Assembly (NCBI RefSeq): GCF_030253575.1
Contig: NC_080569.1
Coordinates: 11,353,001-11,417,000, forward strand
DNA from: Rhododendron vialii
Lineage: Eukaryota; Streptophyta; Magnoliopsida; Ericales; Ericaceae
Length of the DNA stretch: 64,000 bases
Direction of reading: 5' to 3'
This document shows positions 45,680 to 58,134 of the stretch, piece by piece. The notes beneath the pieces were generated by a model. That model made no database searches. It was not told the DNA's origin and worked only from the letters and a program-made list of their open reading frames with translations. Each line of letters begins with the position of its first letter. Positions within the stretch are counted from its first letter, which is position 1. A program made the position numbers and the translations under genes.

Positions 45680-46016
45680 CTGGCTCTTGTTGGTTTCCTT
45701 GAACCAATTCCCTGCACACGTGTCTCTAGTTCATTCTTCAGCAGGAGTGAATACACGGGAAAAGTCTTCAAACGCTATCCGTATGATGCCATGTGAAGGA
45801 CAAGTTAAACTATGAAAATTCAGTCATAGCATTATCAGCATATTCTGCGAGGGGACAAGCATTTTTTATTTTATGTTTTGATAAAAAAGCAAACAGCTAG
45901 ATAGCAGAGGTCTCTAATATTGTTCCTTGATGTTAGTAATTGCAATCGGATAAAACATAAACAGAGAAATGTGTGAGTGTCTCCACACAAAATGGAAGTC
46001 CTGAGATACCAAAGTG
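45680..46016 (+). repeat. segmental duplication, copy 1
   Basis: This stretch matches 49700-50029 in the same orientation at roughly four bases in five by eye. Shared blocks include GTCTCTAG.TCATTCTTC.GCAGGAG, GAGGGGACAAGCATTTTTTA, GAGGTCTCTAATA.TGTTCCT, and CACACAAAATGGAAGTCCTG. It ends abruptly at CCTGAGATACCAAAG. Confidence 0.85.
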
Positions 46017-47257
46017 GATGTACGAATTTTCATACCTAAAGGAGCCGAACGCCAAATTTTCATACCTTTAAAGGAGCTGGACTTGACACTCATACCTTCT
46101 GGGGTAAAAACAATTTTGTATTCAATTGGCATTTAGTTTTCTTTGATTTATGTGTTTCCCGTTTTCGACTTCTGCGATTGAGAAAGGTAGCAGGGTTGCA
46201 TGTACAGAGGCAGCAACAGTGTTTGCCATTGTGCTTTGGCATTTTTGGTGCTGCGATTTTGGCGTTGGTTTGGCGAGAGGTTGCGATTGAGGTATGGTTT
46301 TTCGGAGATGTGTTTGGGATCCACGACTGAGGGGTTTTTGGGATTGAACAGGGACAGCGAAGCCGATTCAGTTGGTTTACAGTGCCACGAAATTGTGTAC
46401 CATTTGTTATGTACTCATCGATAACCAATTGCCCTCCTTGGGCATAAGCCCATCAGGCGGCTGCTTAGGACCCTTGAATTTTGGCCCAAAATCAAGACCC
46501 GTAGTTGAGATAATATTAAAGTAACGTTTCCAAATCAGTTGAACCCTTTGGCCCAGCGTTAAGGGTTAGTAGTATTAATTTGTTTCGCTCACGCCTCACA
46601 GTACCCTGGCGAGCGGGCCGGCCGGAAGCACATACATATACGTAAGAACAAACAACAAATCACAGTACAATGTGCAACTCTTGTACTACAATAGGGTTGA
46701 GGTGTGTTGGGTTGTTGGTGTCGTGGTGGTTGAGCTGGTGGGGGGAAACGAGGGATGGAAGGAAGGAAGGGAAACAATGCTTAAGTAATAGCTATGGAGG
46801 TCAATTTCGGAATATTTTGCCACTTTTGAAAGAATATAACTCAAAATTTTAACGGTTTTAAACGGAACCCTAACGGAAGGGGTCTACGGACCAAAAAAAA
46901 CTATAATGAGGGGATCTCTCCGTAGGCAAAATTCTAAGAGGGAATGAGCGAGACAAAAAGGTAAATTTCAAAGGATGTCTAGATATTTAACCCTTTATTT
47001 TGTTATTAGGTGTGACTTGACTTTCGATGGAGCGGTTGGATTCTAAATTAGTTGGGTGGTACTGTATAGTAATAAAGGGTATTCGATCGCGATCTGTTGC
47101 AATAGTAATAAAGGGTATTCGATCGCGATCTGTTGCAATCAAATTATGTAGGAGCATGCATGATTTTATGTACGAGCAATTTGCTCACACCTATGCTATG
47201 GAAGGACACTCGAAGCCTTATTAAATTAAATTCCAAATAAAGGCACTGGCATACATG
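46017..47257. other. intergenic DNA with a 36-bp tandem duplication
   Basis: No gene was recognised. TAGTAATAAAGGGTATTCGA plus 16 further bases is repeated directly at 47067-47102 and 47103-47138, including GATCGCGATC palindromes. Confidence 0.5.
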
Positions 47258-47640
47258 TTTGTTAGAACTGTGACTTATATGTTAAGTATGAAGAGTTACT
47301 AAGGAGTTCTAGAAAGAAAACCAGATGCCGGAGCAGAACGGAACGAGTGGAGCGAAGCGCAACGAGTGGAGCGTAGAGGGGGCCCAGCTGTATGGTACAG
47401 TATCGTACAAGGGTATTTTTGGGATATAGGCCAAATCCGGTTAGAGTTAGAATAGAGTATACCCTATTCTATACTCTATGTTGTAAACCCTATTTTATAC
47501 TGTGATAATAAAATAACATCAGCCGCTCTCGCTCCTGTGGACGTACCCGATTTTGGAAAACCACGTATATCTCTGTGTTGATTTTTTACTGTTTTATACT
47601 CGTAAATCGTGTGCGTGTGTGATGATCCTAACAACTCATC
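47258..47640 (+). mobile_element. possible Copia-type LTR or TRIM remnant
   Basis: The segment starts TGTTAGAACTG and ends near GATGATCCTAACA, complementary TGTTAG/CTAACA ends. Between are TATACTCTATGTTGTAAACC-like promoter sequence, AATAAAATAACATC (poly(A) signal-like) and GACGTACCCGATTTTGGAAA with CCACGTATATCTCTGTGTT, a 3' region style common in plant Copia LTRs. No matching 5-bp duplication was found. Confidence 0.45.
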
Positions 47641-47765
47641 GTTCTAGATTTTCATGGCACAATGAGTGTCTTGAGACTATTAACCATTTGGCTTACGTTC
47701 CATCTTTGCGGAGAATAAAAAAATCTACTCAAGAATTGATTCCAAGCCTTTTGTTATGTTTTCTT

Positions 47766-48470
47766 TGTAGCGGCGGAGCCACTTGAGGACGAGCGGGGGC
47801 ACGCGTCCCTAATGAATACTCTTTTCTTTTTTTCTTTTTTTTCAGATTTTGTATTTTTTTCTGTAATTGGCTTCTTAAATTGTTCTTTGTTTAATCACTT
47901 TAATACATTTTGTATATATTTCATTCTCAACTTTTTGTTTCCAATATTACAACAATTCCATTACACTTGGGAAGTGAGATTTTTAATGAATAAAAAGAGA
48001 GTCAGCATTCATCATTTGAAACTCCTCCATACATAATGTCCAAATTTGTAAGTGGCTAAACCACGGGTTATATGCATTATACTTCATTAATTATTCACAG
48101 TTTTAAAAGTAATCTTGTCATTGTCGATAGAACTCTCAACACGTGACAAAATAGAGGTCTAAGCATAAAATTTGAAAAGAAAAGCAAATTTTTCTGATTG
48201 GATCAAGATTGCTGAATATTAACATTTTAATTATTGTGTATCTAACTATTATTAGACTTGGTACATTGAGACAATTCAGACAATTGATTTGTTTTGATAG
48301 TTTATGAAATTACTACCTTCCTTAGTAAATGTGTTAGGTTTTTTTTAAAAATTATTTTTATCATAAGCATTCTTTTATTATTTTGGTGTTGGAGTATGAT
48401 TTTTTGTTCTGGTGAAGTGTGTTTAAAAAGTGCTCCACTATCGTTAATTCTTGACTACGCCACAGTTTGT
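47766..48470. mobile_element. possible Tip100-like hAT remnant
   Basis: TAGCGGCGGAGCCACTTGAG followed by GGGGGCACGCG on the left resembles the CAGTGGCGGAKCCA end of Tip100-like hATs, and TTGACTACGCCACAG on the right is an imperfect complement. The middle is AT-rich without a transposase frame; no target duplication was found. Confidence 0.35.
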
Positions 48471-48689
48471 AGTTTTTGTGGTTTAAGTTAATGATATATG
48501 TCCTTCTCTGTGGGTCGTCGTGTATATGTATGTGGTTTGATATAGCATGTGAGCTTAGTATTGAATTGTGTGTTGATTGCTCGAAGCGTGCCTTCAGATA
48601 CGGACATGCGTTAATATTTTAATAGAGGATAGGTAAAATAGATAGTGTTGTTATATATGCATTGATCACTAACAGGTCATCATTGGGCC

Positions 48690-48947
48690 TAGGGGTGTGC
48701 AAAAAATCTGCAACCCAACCCGAAGGGTCTCATGTGGGGTCGAACATGTGGTTCGGACATGTGCGGGTTCATTTTTTTTGTTAAAAATCAATTTTCGATT
48801 CGGGTTGGTGCATTCCTTACCCGTAGCGGTCGGACCTGACCTGACTAACCCAAAGGGTACACGACGTAAAGAATTGGGCTCACTGACGGTTCTTACCACC
48901 TGTTCGGTTCGATTTTGGGGCCAAACCTGACCTGTGCACACCCCTAA
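48690..48947. mobile_element. non-autonomous hAT-like element
   Basis: It starts TAGGGGTGTGCA and ends TGCACACCCCTA, a perfect 12-bp inverted repeat. Flanking ATTGGGCC (48682-48689) and ATTGGACC (48948-48955) form an 8-bp duplication with one mismatch. Interior blocks AACCCGAAGGGT and ACCCAAAGGGTA are also inverted. Confidence 0.75.
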
Positions 48948-49699
48948 ATTGGACCCATAGGCCTACAACCTGCCCGAAGCCCTCTCAACCCGAGCCCGTT
49001 GTGGATGAGCTAGCCCAACCCGAATTGTTCATGCGCTGGGCTTGGGCCAAAGAATTATAACTCGGTCCGCCCGCCCACGAGTCCACCCGTTAGCCCGACT
49101 CACCCGGTAGCCCGAATAAGCTCATGTATTTGCAATTTGTAGTTTTGTTATGTCAGTGACTCTTTTAACAATTTATGCATATATAATTTAAAAAGTTAAA
49201 ATATTATTTCTTTTCATGTTTCAATTAAAGTATTTTGTTTATTTCACCTCTCCTTTTTTCATGTTTCAAATATTATTGTTTTATTTTGTTACTACACACA
49301 AGATAAGAAACAAGAGATCGATGAAAAAAAAGGAACAAGAATTCCACTGTTCCAAGTTTTCTATACTTCGTAAAAAAAAAAAAAAAACAGTCATTATCAT
49401 TGGGTAGTCTATTATCCTTCATCTTTTCGTCACGTATCACATTACATCAACAAAACAAATGCTCACGTGTAATTTAACATTTGTTCAAAATTATATGAAT
49501 ATTCTTAAAAGATAGTACTAGTATGGTTAGGAATATTTTGTGTGTGAAAATGAATAATAATTTCGTATTTTTGTGAAATGAAAGAAAGAATAGGTATAAA
49601 CAACCCTAGCCAAACACAAGCGATGGAATAGTTAGAAGTTGTATCATATTCAAATTCTCCATGGAACGGCAGGTTTGTGCAACTGTAAATTGCCCTTTG
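48948..49699. other. intergenic DNA, nothing recognised
   Basis: Starts with more CCCGA-rich sequence that may be a second hAT relic (to about 49120), then AT-rich DNA without signal. Confidence 0.4.
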
Positions 49700-50029
49700 G
49701 CTACTATGGCTCTGGTGAGTGTCCTTTAACCAAGTCCCTGCCTATGAGTCTCTAGATCATTCTTCGGCAGGAGAGAATACATGGGAAAAGTTCTATACTA
49801 TCCCTATGACGCATGTAAAGGGACTATGAAATTCAGCCACAGCATTATTAGCATCTTCTGTGAGGGGACAAGCATTTTTTATTTTATTTTTTTGGTTGGG
49901 ATAAAAAGCAAACATCTAGATAGGGGAGGTCTCTAATAATGTTCCTCGATCTTAGTACTTGCAGTTGAAAAAAACATAAACAGAGAGATTGTGTGTCTCC
50001 ACACAAAATGGGAGTCCTGAGATACCAAA
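49700..50029 (+). repeat. segmental duplication, copy 2
   Basis: Partner of 45680-46016. It lies directly beyond the 3' end of the methyltransferase gene, and on the minus strand probably overlaps that gene's 3' UTR or terminator region. Confidence 0.85.
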
Positions 50030-50146
50030 GATTTTGGATAGACAGACTCCGAAGTCGTAGAATCCTATTCATAAAGTAGTAGCATACCCATATGGGAAAG
50101 ATGACAGAGCCAGCAATAAGCGAAAAATATCCAAAACCTGAAATAA

Positions 50147-53100
50147 CTAAGTTATCCTGACATCTTGAAGAAGCCTTGCGGCCATAGAGCCAAACCTCCT
50201 TGCTTCCCATTCACTAAGCTTGTGAGTACTTGGGGCTACCACACCATCTTCCTTGGCTTTGTTGTCACCAAAATCATCCAATTCATCCGGGTCATTATTT
50301 TTATCAGCATCGTCATTCTCTTCTTGCATAGTGCCCGTGGTTCCGATCTCATCAATTTGCTGATCCAGTCCATTGCTCATGGTTTCTGCACTTCCTTCTG
50401 AAGGCTTCAAGCCCATGATGAAAAGTTGGATGCTTGGATGCTGGTACTTGCTGTCCATCTACACAATAATATTCAAAATCAGATTCTGGATGAGTTGCTA
50501 AGCATGTCAATTTTAGAGACGTTCTAGTAATGTACCCATAGATAATGCACGTTTTTCTAAGCATCTATCATGCAGGGGTGTGGTGCATCTACAATCATAC
50601 ACGGCCTACCACCCACTCTTTGTTTGGATATTGGATTGAAAAGGAAAGGAACATGAGAAAAACTCTGGGTTTTTTTTCAACTCCACACATGCATGGTCAA
50701 AGCAGAGGATGAAAACCAGGTATTACTTGTTCACCGTAAAGATTTGCTTTGCACTCCTATAGTTTGCTGGCAAACAATAGGGATTTTCCGTTGACAGTTA
50801 CAAAAGCCAAAGCGAGAGAACTAAGGTTTGGACTTGCTTTGGAAGCCAAGACTGCACTGGTGTGAGCAATGGAGCCTTCAGTTCTCAACTTCTCATGTAT
50901 GCTACGTTAATAGAGGTCTTTAGTTCTTAAGTAAAAGTTATACCTTTGCCTTTGGAACATTTTTCACTTGGAAGTTTCTCTTCCACAGGTGAAGCATTTG
51001 TTCATGGACATTTGTAGAACGCATCTCGTACCCCAACTGCATGAAAATTTGACTAAACAGATCAGTTCATCCAATAAATGGTTTTGAAAGAGAATGGAGA
51101 CAAATTGATATTCGGAAGGCATGTTACCAGGATAGTGGTTTTTGGTCCTGATAATGCAAGCATCGTCTGCAAAAGTGGTTCCAAGAGATGCTCTGCATAA
51201 ACCTGGTATAGACTTGGAAATTCTTTGGCTTAGTTGAAATATTATTAAACAGAGTTATATACCAAACATCTTGCTTCATCTATGCGGCATTAAGAAATTA
51301 CTGTTGAAGATAACATTTGGCACCTGGACAGGACAAAGCAAGTTCAAACATTTTGAAAGTGAATCTATTAACTAAGTTGCTAACAGTGATGCAACAGGGG
51401 ATCAAAACAGTCAGCAAATAATAATGAAAGAGGATTGCATTGGCACAAACATTCTATAAAGGTGTTTTATTTTGACTACTACATACACAGGATTGATGTT
51501 GGCTGATATAATAATGCCTACATTAAGAGAGTAACTTGCTTTCTGCATTAATGGGTCCTGTTCCATGGAACTTACAACATCGGTGCCGATGATATAGTCA
51601 AATGGTGGACCAACAGCCTTTATGTGATCAACATTACCCCAGTTCAGCTCTGCAACCTCGATGGAGCCAAAGGGATCTACAAAAAAAAAAAAAAAAATCC
51701 ATGTAAGAGAATGGTACTTTCGTCTCCCCCCTAAGTAGTAACCAAGCTGCAATATTCCCAAACCCGTAAACTTCTTTTTGGTGATATCACTAGAACTCCA
51801 ATTGTGTTCGATGATCAAAAGTGCGCGTGTAAAAGTAATTTATATTAAATCCATTGCTATAATTGAAGTATTAAAGTGGAGACAGCGATTAAGGAAACAA
51901 AGTAAAAACTATTTTCCAGAAACTTATAAGACACCTGAACCAGGATCCGCTTGCATGATTCTTGATGCATTACGCTCAACATTTCTCATTAGCAAAGGCA
52001 AAACCTCAGTTTGGTCTGTTGAAACTACATCACAGCCCAGCAACGCCATGCCTGAAAAGACACAACTAACACTATCAGTTGCCGGAAGGACAAATGACAA
52101 TAAGCAAGAGCCCTCTCTAGAAAACAATTATGTCATTAATCCCACAATGCCAGAAGAGACTGACCTAAACCAGCCACTCCACATCCTGCTCCAAGTTCAA
52201 TAGCACGTTTTCCTTTCAGTTTAGAAGGGGAAAATCTTCCCTTTCTGCAATTCTTTTCCTGAGAACCAAAGACATTAAGAGAAACAGTGAACGAATGAAC
52301 GTCAAGAAGTACATGCGCTACCCCTCTCAAGCAGCATAATCCTTCAGAGGAATTGGCTAGAAGAGCAGGCAATAGTTTCATTATTTGAACTTCAATGTCT
52401 ACTTGGTAATAAAGTACAGCCCCTTGTTCGACCCGAATACCGATTATGGAGGAGAATATACAAAATAAAGCTGCACTGCTCTTTAACAGATTTAAGCTTT
52501 GACTAATAAATTGTTGGTCGACGCTCAACAGTGCTACAACGAGTTCAAGAAATGCAAAATGCAAGGTCTTTACATGACATTAAGTTCTATCTCAATCAGA
52601 ATATAACAAATTGTGAGTTGCCATCCTAGAGATGACTACTGTCTTCCTCTAGCCCTTCCCCGTTCGCTCTCCTTCACCCAGAAAGAATAGACACAGAGCA
52701 TGAAAGAAATAAAACAAATTGCAAAGAAGAGAGTACTGAATGTTCAATCAGAAACTACTTCTAAAGATATATATAGCTGTGGATTAAAAAAAGAAGCTAC
52801 TTCCTGTATAACAAGGAAATTCCAACAGATTACTAAATTCTGATGCCAAAGACTGATTGAGGGATGACAAAATACCAGAAATTTGGCAAACACCATTGAT
52901 GCATCCCAAACTGTGGTCCCCAAGTGCTTAGAATTGGGATCCTAAACAATTGCAACAGAATTCCATTTGTTAAGATATAGGTAAGAGAATAGGTACCGTA
53001 ATGGTTACATTGGATTCTCTGTATCATGCAATGGAGAAAAATGACCGAAAACCATATTACAAAATACCATGTCATAAGTCTACCTCAAAAAAGGGGAAAG

Positions 53101-53723
53101 CACAGAATGTAGAGAAACACCATACAAAAAGTACCTGAGAAAACTGTAGTTGATGTCCTAAAAGTTCAAACAAAATGGCCGAAGTGTCGGGAGAATTTAA
53201 CCTGGAAATTGAAATTTTGGACACTGTAAGAAACAAATTTCTCCAATCTTAAAGTAGTGAAAATTTTACTCTACAACTCCCTATATTGAATACCGCAGTT
53301 TGAGATGACAAGAAAACTATGAAAACAATTGCAAACTTTTCATAATCAGCTTATAGAAGTTGGATTTTTCCGTGTAATTACCCTTAGAATTTAGTAACTA
53401 AGGCACTCGTACTGATACAACAAACTGATGAAAATGCCTTAACACTACAACTGAAAGAAACCGAACAAAAGCTGTTCTGTAGAAACGAGAAGTGGGGATT
53501 AAAGTGGGATTAGGTCTTCGAACATTTTATCAACTCCAGGGGGTTTTGTCATTGTTGTGCTGGTGCCACCCTACATGGGGTAAAAAGGTCGGGGCTAATA
53601 CGGGCACAATCAATCAAACTAACCAGCTCTAGGATGTTAGACGATTATACAAGCGATCACGATCATAATCATGAAAGAGCGTCCCTACTTCAAGAGAAGA
53701 GGAGCATACCTTTCAGGCTCCAT
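50147..53723 (-). CDS. METTL21-like SAM-dependent (protein lysine) methyltransferase
   Basis: Nine coding exons on the minus strand: 53710-53723, 53135-53201, 52876-52941, 52165-52258, 51935-52051, 51576-51676, 51128-51202, 50944-51036, 50147-50458; 939 bp, 312 aa, every junction GT-AG and in phase. The protein starts MEPERLNSPDTSAILFELLG. A seven-strand Rossmann methyltransferase core follows: KHLGTTVWDASMVFAKFL, motif I AIELGAGCGVAGLGMALLGC (68-87), acidic loop D93 in STDQTE, and FDYIIGTDVVY, the post-motif of the METTL21/VCPKMT family whose known members methylate chaperones. The last exon adds an acidic low-complexity linker and a basic end, SEWEARRFGSMAARLLQDVR. It closely resembles what I recall of Arabidopsis AT1G08125. 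A 5' UTR intron is likely (donor GGTAAGG on the minus strand near 54235). Substrate unknown. Confidence 0.93.
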
Positions 53724-54431
53724 AGACTGCTACAATGAGGGGAAGTAAAGCTTTTCCACCAATTCTCCCACTACAAAATTAAACAAAAGAGCAGAGTTAT
53801 TACCCTAAACAGTGAAATAAAAAGGAACTTGAATGCATCCAGACAAAACCCACAAAAAACTAAGCTTCTTGTTCCAATTCCAATGATCAGAAATAAGACA
53901 ACACACGATACAGGAACAGGGTATAAAAGAAAATACGTTAAAATGTGCAATCAAAATGAATTTTAAGCTTATCATCTCTGTCAACAATGCAACATGCACG
54001 ACGAATTCGGAAGTGAAACTGCAATTCAGTTTGAAGAAAAATAGTACACAGTGATAAAAGAAATTAAGAGCTTGACGGCGAAATCTTAAATATTGCCACG
54101 AAGAGAGAGAGAGAGAGAGAGAGTAAACAAATGACATAGCTTTGGCTTGTTTCAATATCTTGGGGAATGGACAATTCGAACACCGAAGTGATAGAAGATG
54201 AAACTTAAAGATTTCGAAGCTTTTGAGTCAAACCTTACCGATTATTGCAGAAGCCCCAAAACAAAATTAAACTATCGAATCGTATGAATCACACCCAAGT
54301 CACTTAAACGGAGGAGATGCAGTGGCTTATTTGTGATTTAGCCACACACAAACGGAAACTTTCTCGCAGTACAAGATGAGCACCCCCGCCAGGAGAGGGT
54401 TTGTTCTCTGAGTCTATACACTCGTATATAA

Positions 54432-54855
54432 GAGAAAACCTTATTTACGGAGACTTGCTTACGTCACTCAATCGTGACCGTTCAAAAATATTTTAAACGG
54501 TCCGAATGTTAATAAAAAAATTTCAGAGAAGAATTCAACTTTTTCCGGAAAACATTCATTAAAATCCAGACCGTTCAGAATACTTTTGGACGGTTGCGAT
54601 TGGTTGGTGCTACAAACAAACTGTTTACAGCACCTCCGTGAATAAGTATTTCTCCGTATATAAAGAGATATATATTTACGGGGCCACGATGTAGCGGTTC
54701 TTTACAGAGATACGCAACGGTCCGGATTAAAAATAATCTTTAACGGTAATAGTAATAAATTGTTTATAATCTGGATCGTTCAAAATACTATTTGACGGCC
54801 AAGATTGAGCTCCGTAAGCACTTTTTTACAGCTGCTTTGTAAACAAAATTTTCTC
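54432..54855. mobile_element. two adjacent MITEs upstream of the methyltransferase gene
   Basis: Unit 1 (about 54432-54660) runs from TTATTTACGGAGACTTGCTT to CCGTGAATAAGTATTTCTCC, with internal GACCGTTCAAAAATATTTTA against ATACTTTTGGACGGTTGCGA. Unit 2 (about 54661-54855) runs from ATATATTTACGGGGCCACGA to GCTTTGTAAACAAAATTTTC with the same internal GTTCAAAATACTATTTGACG motif. They belong to the same family as 21785-22025. Confidence 0.55.
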
Positions 54856-56779
54856 CTATATAAAACCTATTTTTAGGGAACTCAATAAAAAAGTAGAAAA
54901 AAAGGAAAAAGAAAAAAAAAAGTATTTGGAATTCAAAAAGGCTTCAAAGTTTTAAAAGAAGGATCATATTTTTTTCATAAAAAATCTAACAAAAAACAAT
55001 AAAAAGGACTATAAAAAAGATTATGAAATTCATTCTAGTTTTATTATAAAAAAAAACTCTTACTTGTATTATTTAGAGATAGATTTATTAGATTCACTAT
55101 TTAGAGATAGTGATATAGATAGATTTATCGTTTAGAGATTAATTGATAAAATATATAAATTATGTGAAACTAAAAACAAAAACGATTGTATAAACCTCCA
55201 TGAGATAATTCTTTTAAATCAGTGTTGTCCTAGTTCCATGCATGAAACAAAATAATTTTTTTTTAATGGTGAAAAACACAAAAAATAGACTTCGACAATA
55301 TTTTCGTCGTTCCGTACATCGTGGGCTAGAAATGTGCCCGTTTAGTATATGGGATAACAAAAAATGCATCAAAGTGAACATTTTTTTGTCATCCCGGTCG
55401 AATGGACACAATGCTACCGTCGATGTCTGAGACCACGAAGAAAATGTCAAAATTAGTTTTTGTGTTGTCCACCATTAGAAAAAGATTTTTGCGTTGTCCT
55501 ATGCATCATACAGCTAGAGATGCTCTCCAACAACTCGTGGTTGATTCGTTAAGGCTCTAATCGAGTCGAGTTAGAGTTTGAGTTTTAAGCTTATTTAGGC
55601 CTCATTCTTCTAAATCTATTAGAAAATAAGTTTGTTTGTCCTTATTTGAATTTTTTTTGTATTTGGTAGTTTTGCGCCAAATAAAGTCAAACTTTATTTT
55701 CTAAACTTTATTAGAAAATAAAATTTGCTAAAAAGTGGTTATTTCCCAAAATATTTGGGTAAAAGTAAAAAAAAAATTACTTTTCTGATTTATCTCGTCG
55801 AGACGAATCAATAATTCACAAAAGTTTGACTCGAAACTAACAAATACAAAAAAAAAAAAAAGAGAACAAAAACAACTTATTTTTAGGCAATTAATAATGC
55901 CAAAACCAATATTATTCCTGCCAAAATAAAAAGTGTTTATGCCAAAATATTAATGATAGCTCCTCGTAGAATTACTTACTTGCTCTCTCCTGCATCACTG
56001 ACTTTTTAAACCTCATCTTTTTAAAATTATGATAATAGTTTTTACTTTTTACGTTCTTCTTGTATAGATGAACCAATAATCTATAAAAAAAAAAATTGAC
56101 TCAAAACTAACAAATTTAAAAAAAATTTAATAGAGATAAAAAATAATATGGCTTATTTTTAGTCCAAACCAACCCTTGAATCCACGCGTACTTTTTTTTT
56201 TTTTTGAGAAACAATCCACATGTACTTGATTGATTAAAATAGACCAAGATCCGAATAGCAAGCCGTCCTCCGAGCATTCGCATCAGCCTCAGCTGATTTT
56301 GGACCAAATTAATCCTCAAAAACCACTTTTCTACTTTAGCTATTCAGTTTTTCACAATTACACAGCACCAGACTCTTTACTCTCACTCTCTACCATATTT
56401 TTTAATATTAAGACTAGTGTGTACAGTGCAATGAAAATATTAAAAATAACTGTGAACATTAAAATAAGCATGACCAGTATAATAAAAACTATTAAAATAC
56501 TAAGTAGCAAATGAACAGTTGCTCCGGACTTTCCACGAGGCACTGTAGCATTTGTAGAAATTTGGTTAAAGTAAAGAGCTACAAGCGACGCTGATGAAGG
56601 AATATTTTTAGGGTTTGGCTTGTTACTTTACCTTAGAGGAGGGAGTAGAGAGAGAGAGAGGTGTGGATGCCCTCAGGCGGCGTTGAAGCTTCGACATTTA
56701 TCATCAGAGCAATTGAAAACATCAAAACAATAGCAATTGAAAACCTCAAAACAATGATAAAATACTCCGAAGAGCTTTA
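54856..56779. other. AT-rich intergenic DNA with foldback debris
   Basis: 55600-55900 and 55990-56160 carry AACTAACAAATACAAAAAAA and TTTTCTGATTTATCTCGTCG-type blocks related to the 28.46-kb foldback family. A poly(T)-led tail at about 56190 may be a LINE end. No gene was recognised. Confidence 0.45.
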
Positions 56780-56855
56780 GGCTTTGTTCGTTTCTCTTTT
56801 TTTGTTTTATAATAATTATTCTATTTCTCTCATCAATTATTACTTTTATTTTTTT

Positions 56856-58134
56856 GGCTTAAATACCTTTATGGTTCTTATAAAATAGTAACCGTTTCAA
56901 TTTCGTCATTGTAAAATTTTTTGTTTCAATTTTACCCTTACACTTTGTGACGAAAGTCAATGTTACCCTTTCCGTCCAAAATGGATGGAAATCTCATAAG
57001 TGGCTAACGGTTGGCTGAGGTGGAGTACAAAGGGCTCTCATATTTTCTCACTCTATACACCTTTACCAAAGCATACATAAACCACCACCGAAGATGGCAT
57101 CTACTCCGGCCATCTTCTCCGACGCCAACGTTAACGTTCTCTACTCTGGCCATCTCCTCTTGTGCGACTTCCTCACAGTAATTTGGTGCATCAATAGCTG
57201 GGTGTTTGAATTTTTTGTTTGGGAATACACTCAAAGAACCAATATTAAAAGTCACCCAATTACCTTGCAAGTGTGTCGGTCATCAAACCGGCTTCCACCA
57301 GGAGATTAACCATATCATCTGAGTTTCTCAACTTGGTCGCAACCCGGTTAAAATGCCCCGAGTCGGGAACTCGGTTAAAATGCTTCTCTGCCGCTTAATT
57401 ATGTTCGCTTCAGTGAACAACCCATGGATTTTCTAATTTGATTTGGCTTTGACTCAAACCCACTTGTCATTAGGTTTTAATTAAAAGAACGGTGCTGTCT
57501 GCACAGAGTGTGAAATCTGTGCCAGCGCGCACAGACCTTTTTAGACCCGTTTTGGATTCTAAAAAAATGATTGGAGTCGTTTATTTTGTTAAAAATATTT
57601 TGTTTATGATCCCTACCAAAAATCAGCTAACTAGAATATAGTAAGAGTGTTTAAGAAACATGCAACTTTGTCTCAAAATTCAAGCCTAAATTCTTGGACA
57701 AAATTGAATATTTCGTATATACCCTTACCAATATTCTATTAAGTTGATTTTTAGTAGAAACAATAAACAAAGTATTTTAAACAAAATGAGTAGATCCGAT
57801 CCTTTTTTTGGGATCCAAAATTGACCTAAAAGAGGTCTATGCGTGCTTGCACAGATTTGAAATCTGTGTGGATATCCTTTTCGATTTGAAAAATACAGAG
57901 TAGATGTTTGTATACCAGGTGGCAAAACATGTCACCTCCATGTTGCTTTGGTAAAACAAATATGAGTGCCCAGTTGTACTCAGCCTCAACTTATGAGATT
58001 GCCGTCTATTTTGGACAGAAAGGGTAACATTGACTTTCGTCACAAAGTGTAAGGGTAAAATTGAAACAAAAAATTTTATGAGGACGAAATTAAAATGGTG
58101 ACCATTTTGTAAGGACCATATAAATATTTAAGCC
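56856..58134. mobile_element. long-TIR Mutator-like element (possible Pack-MULE)
   Basis: About 135 bp at each end are inverted repeats: GGCTTAAATACCTTTATGGT on the left against GGCTTAAATATTTATATGGT in complement on the right, staying paired through CAATTTTACCCTTACACTTT and GTGACGAAAGTCAATGTTAC. The flanks TATTTTTTT (56847-56855) and TATTTCTTT (58135-58143) are a 9-bp duplication with one mismatch, the MULE hallmark. No MURA transposase is present. The interior has unexplained coding-like DNA at about 57085-57410. Confidence 0.85.
57495..57880. mobile_element. long foldback element, family F, copy 2, nested in the MULE
   Basis: AGTGTGAAATCTGTGCCAGC, GATTCTAAAAAAATGATTGG and TTTTGTTAAAAATATTTTG on the left are mirrored by CAAAGTATTTTAAACAAAAT, GGGATCCAAAATTGACC and CACAGATTTGAAATCTGTGT on the right. 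It is homologous to 19010-19400. Confidence 0.7.
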
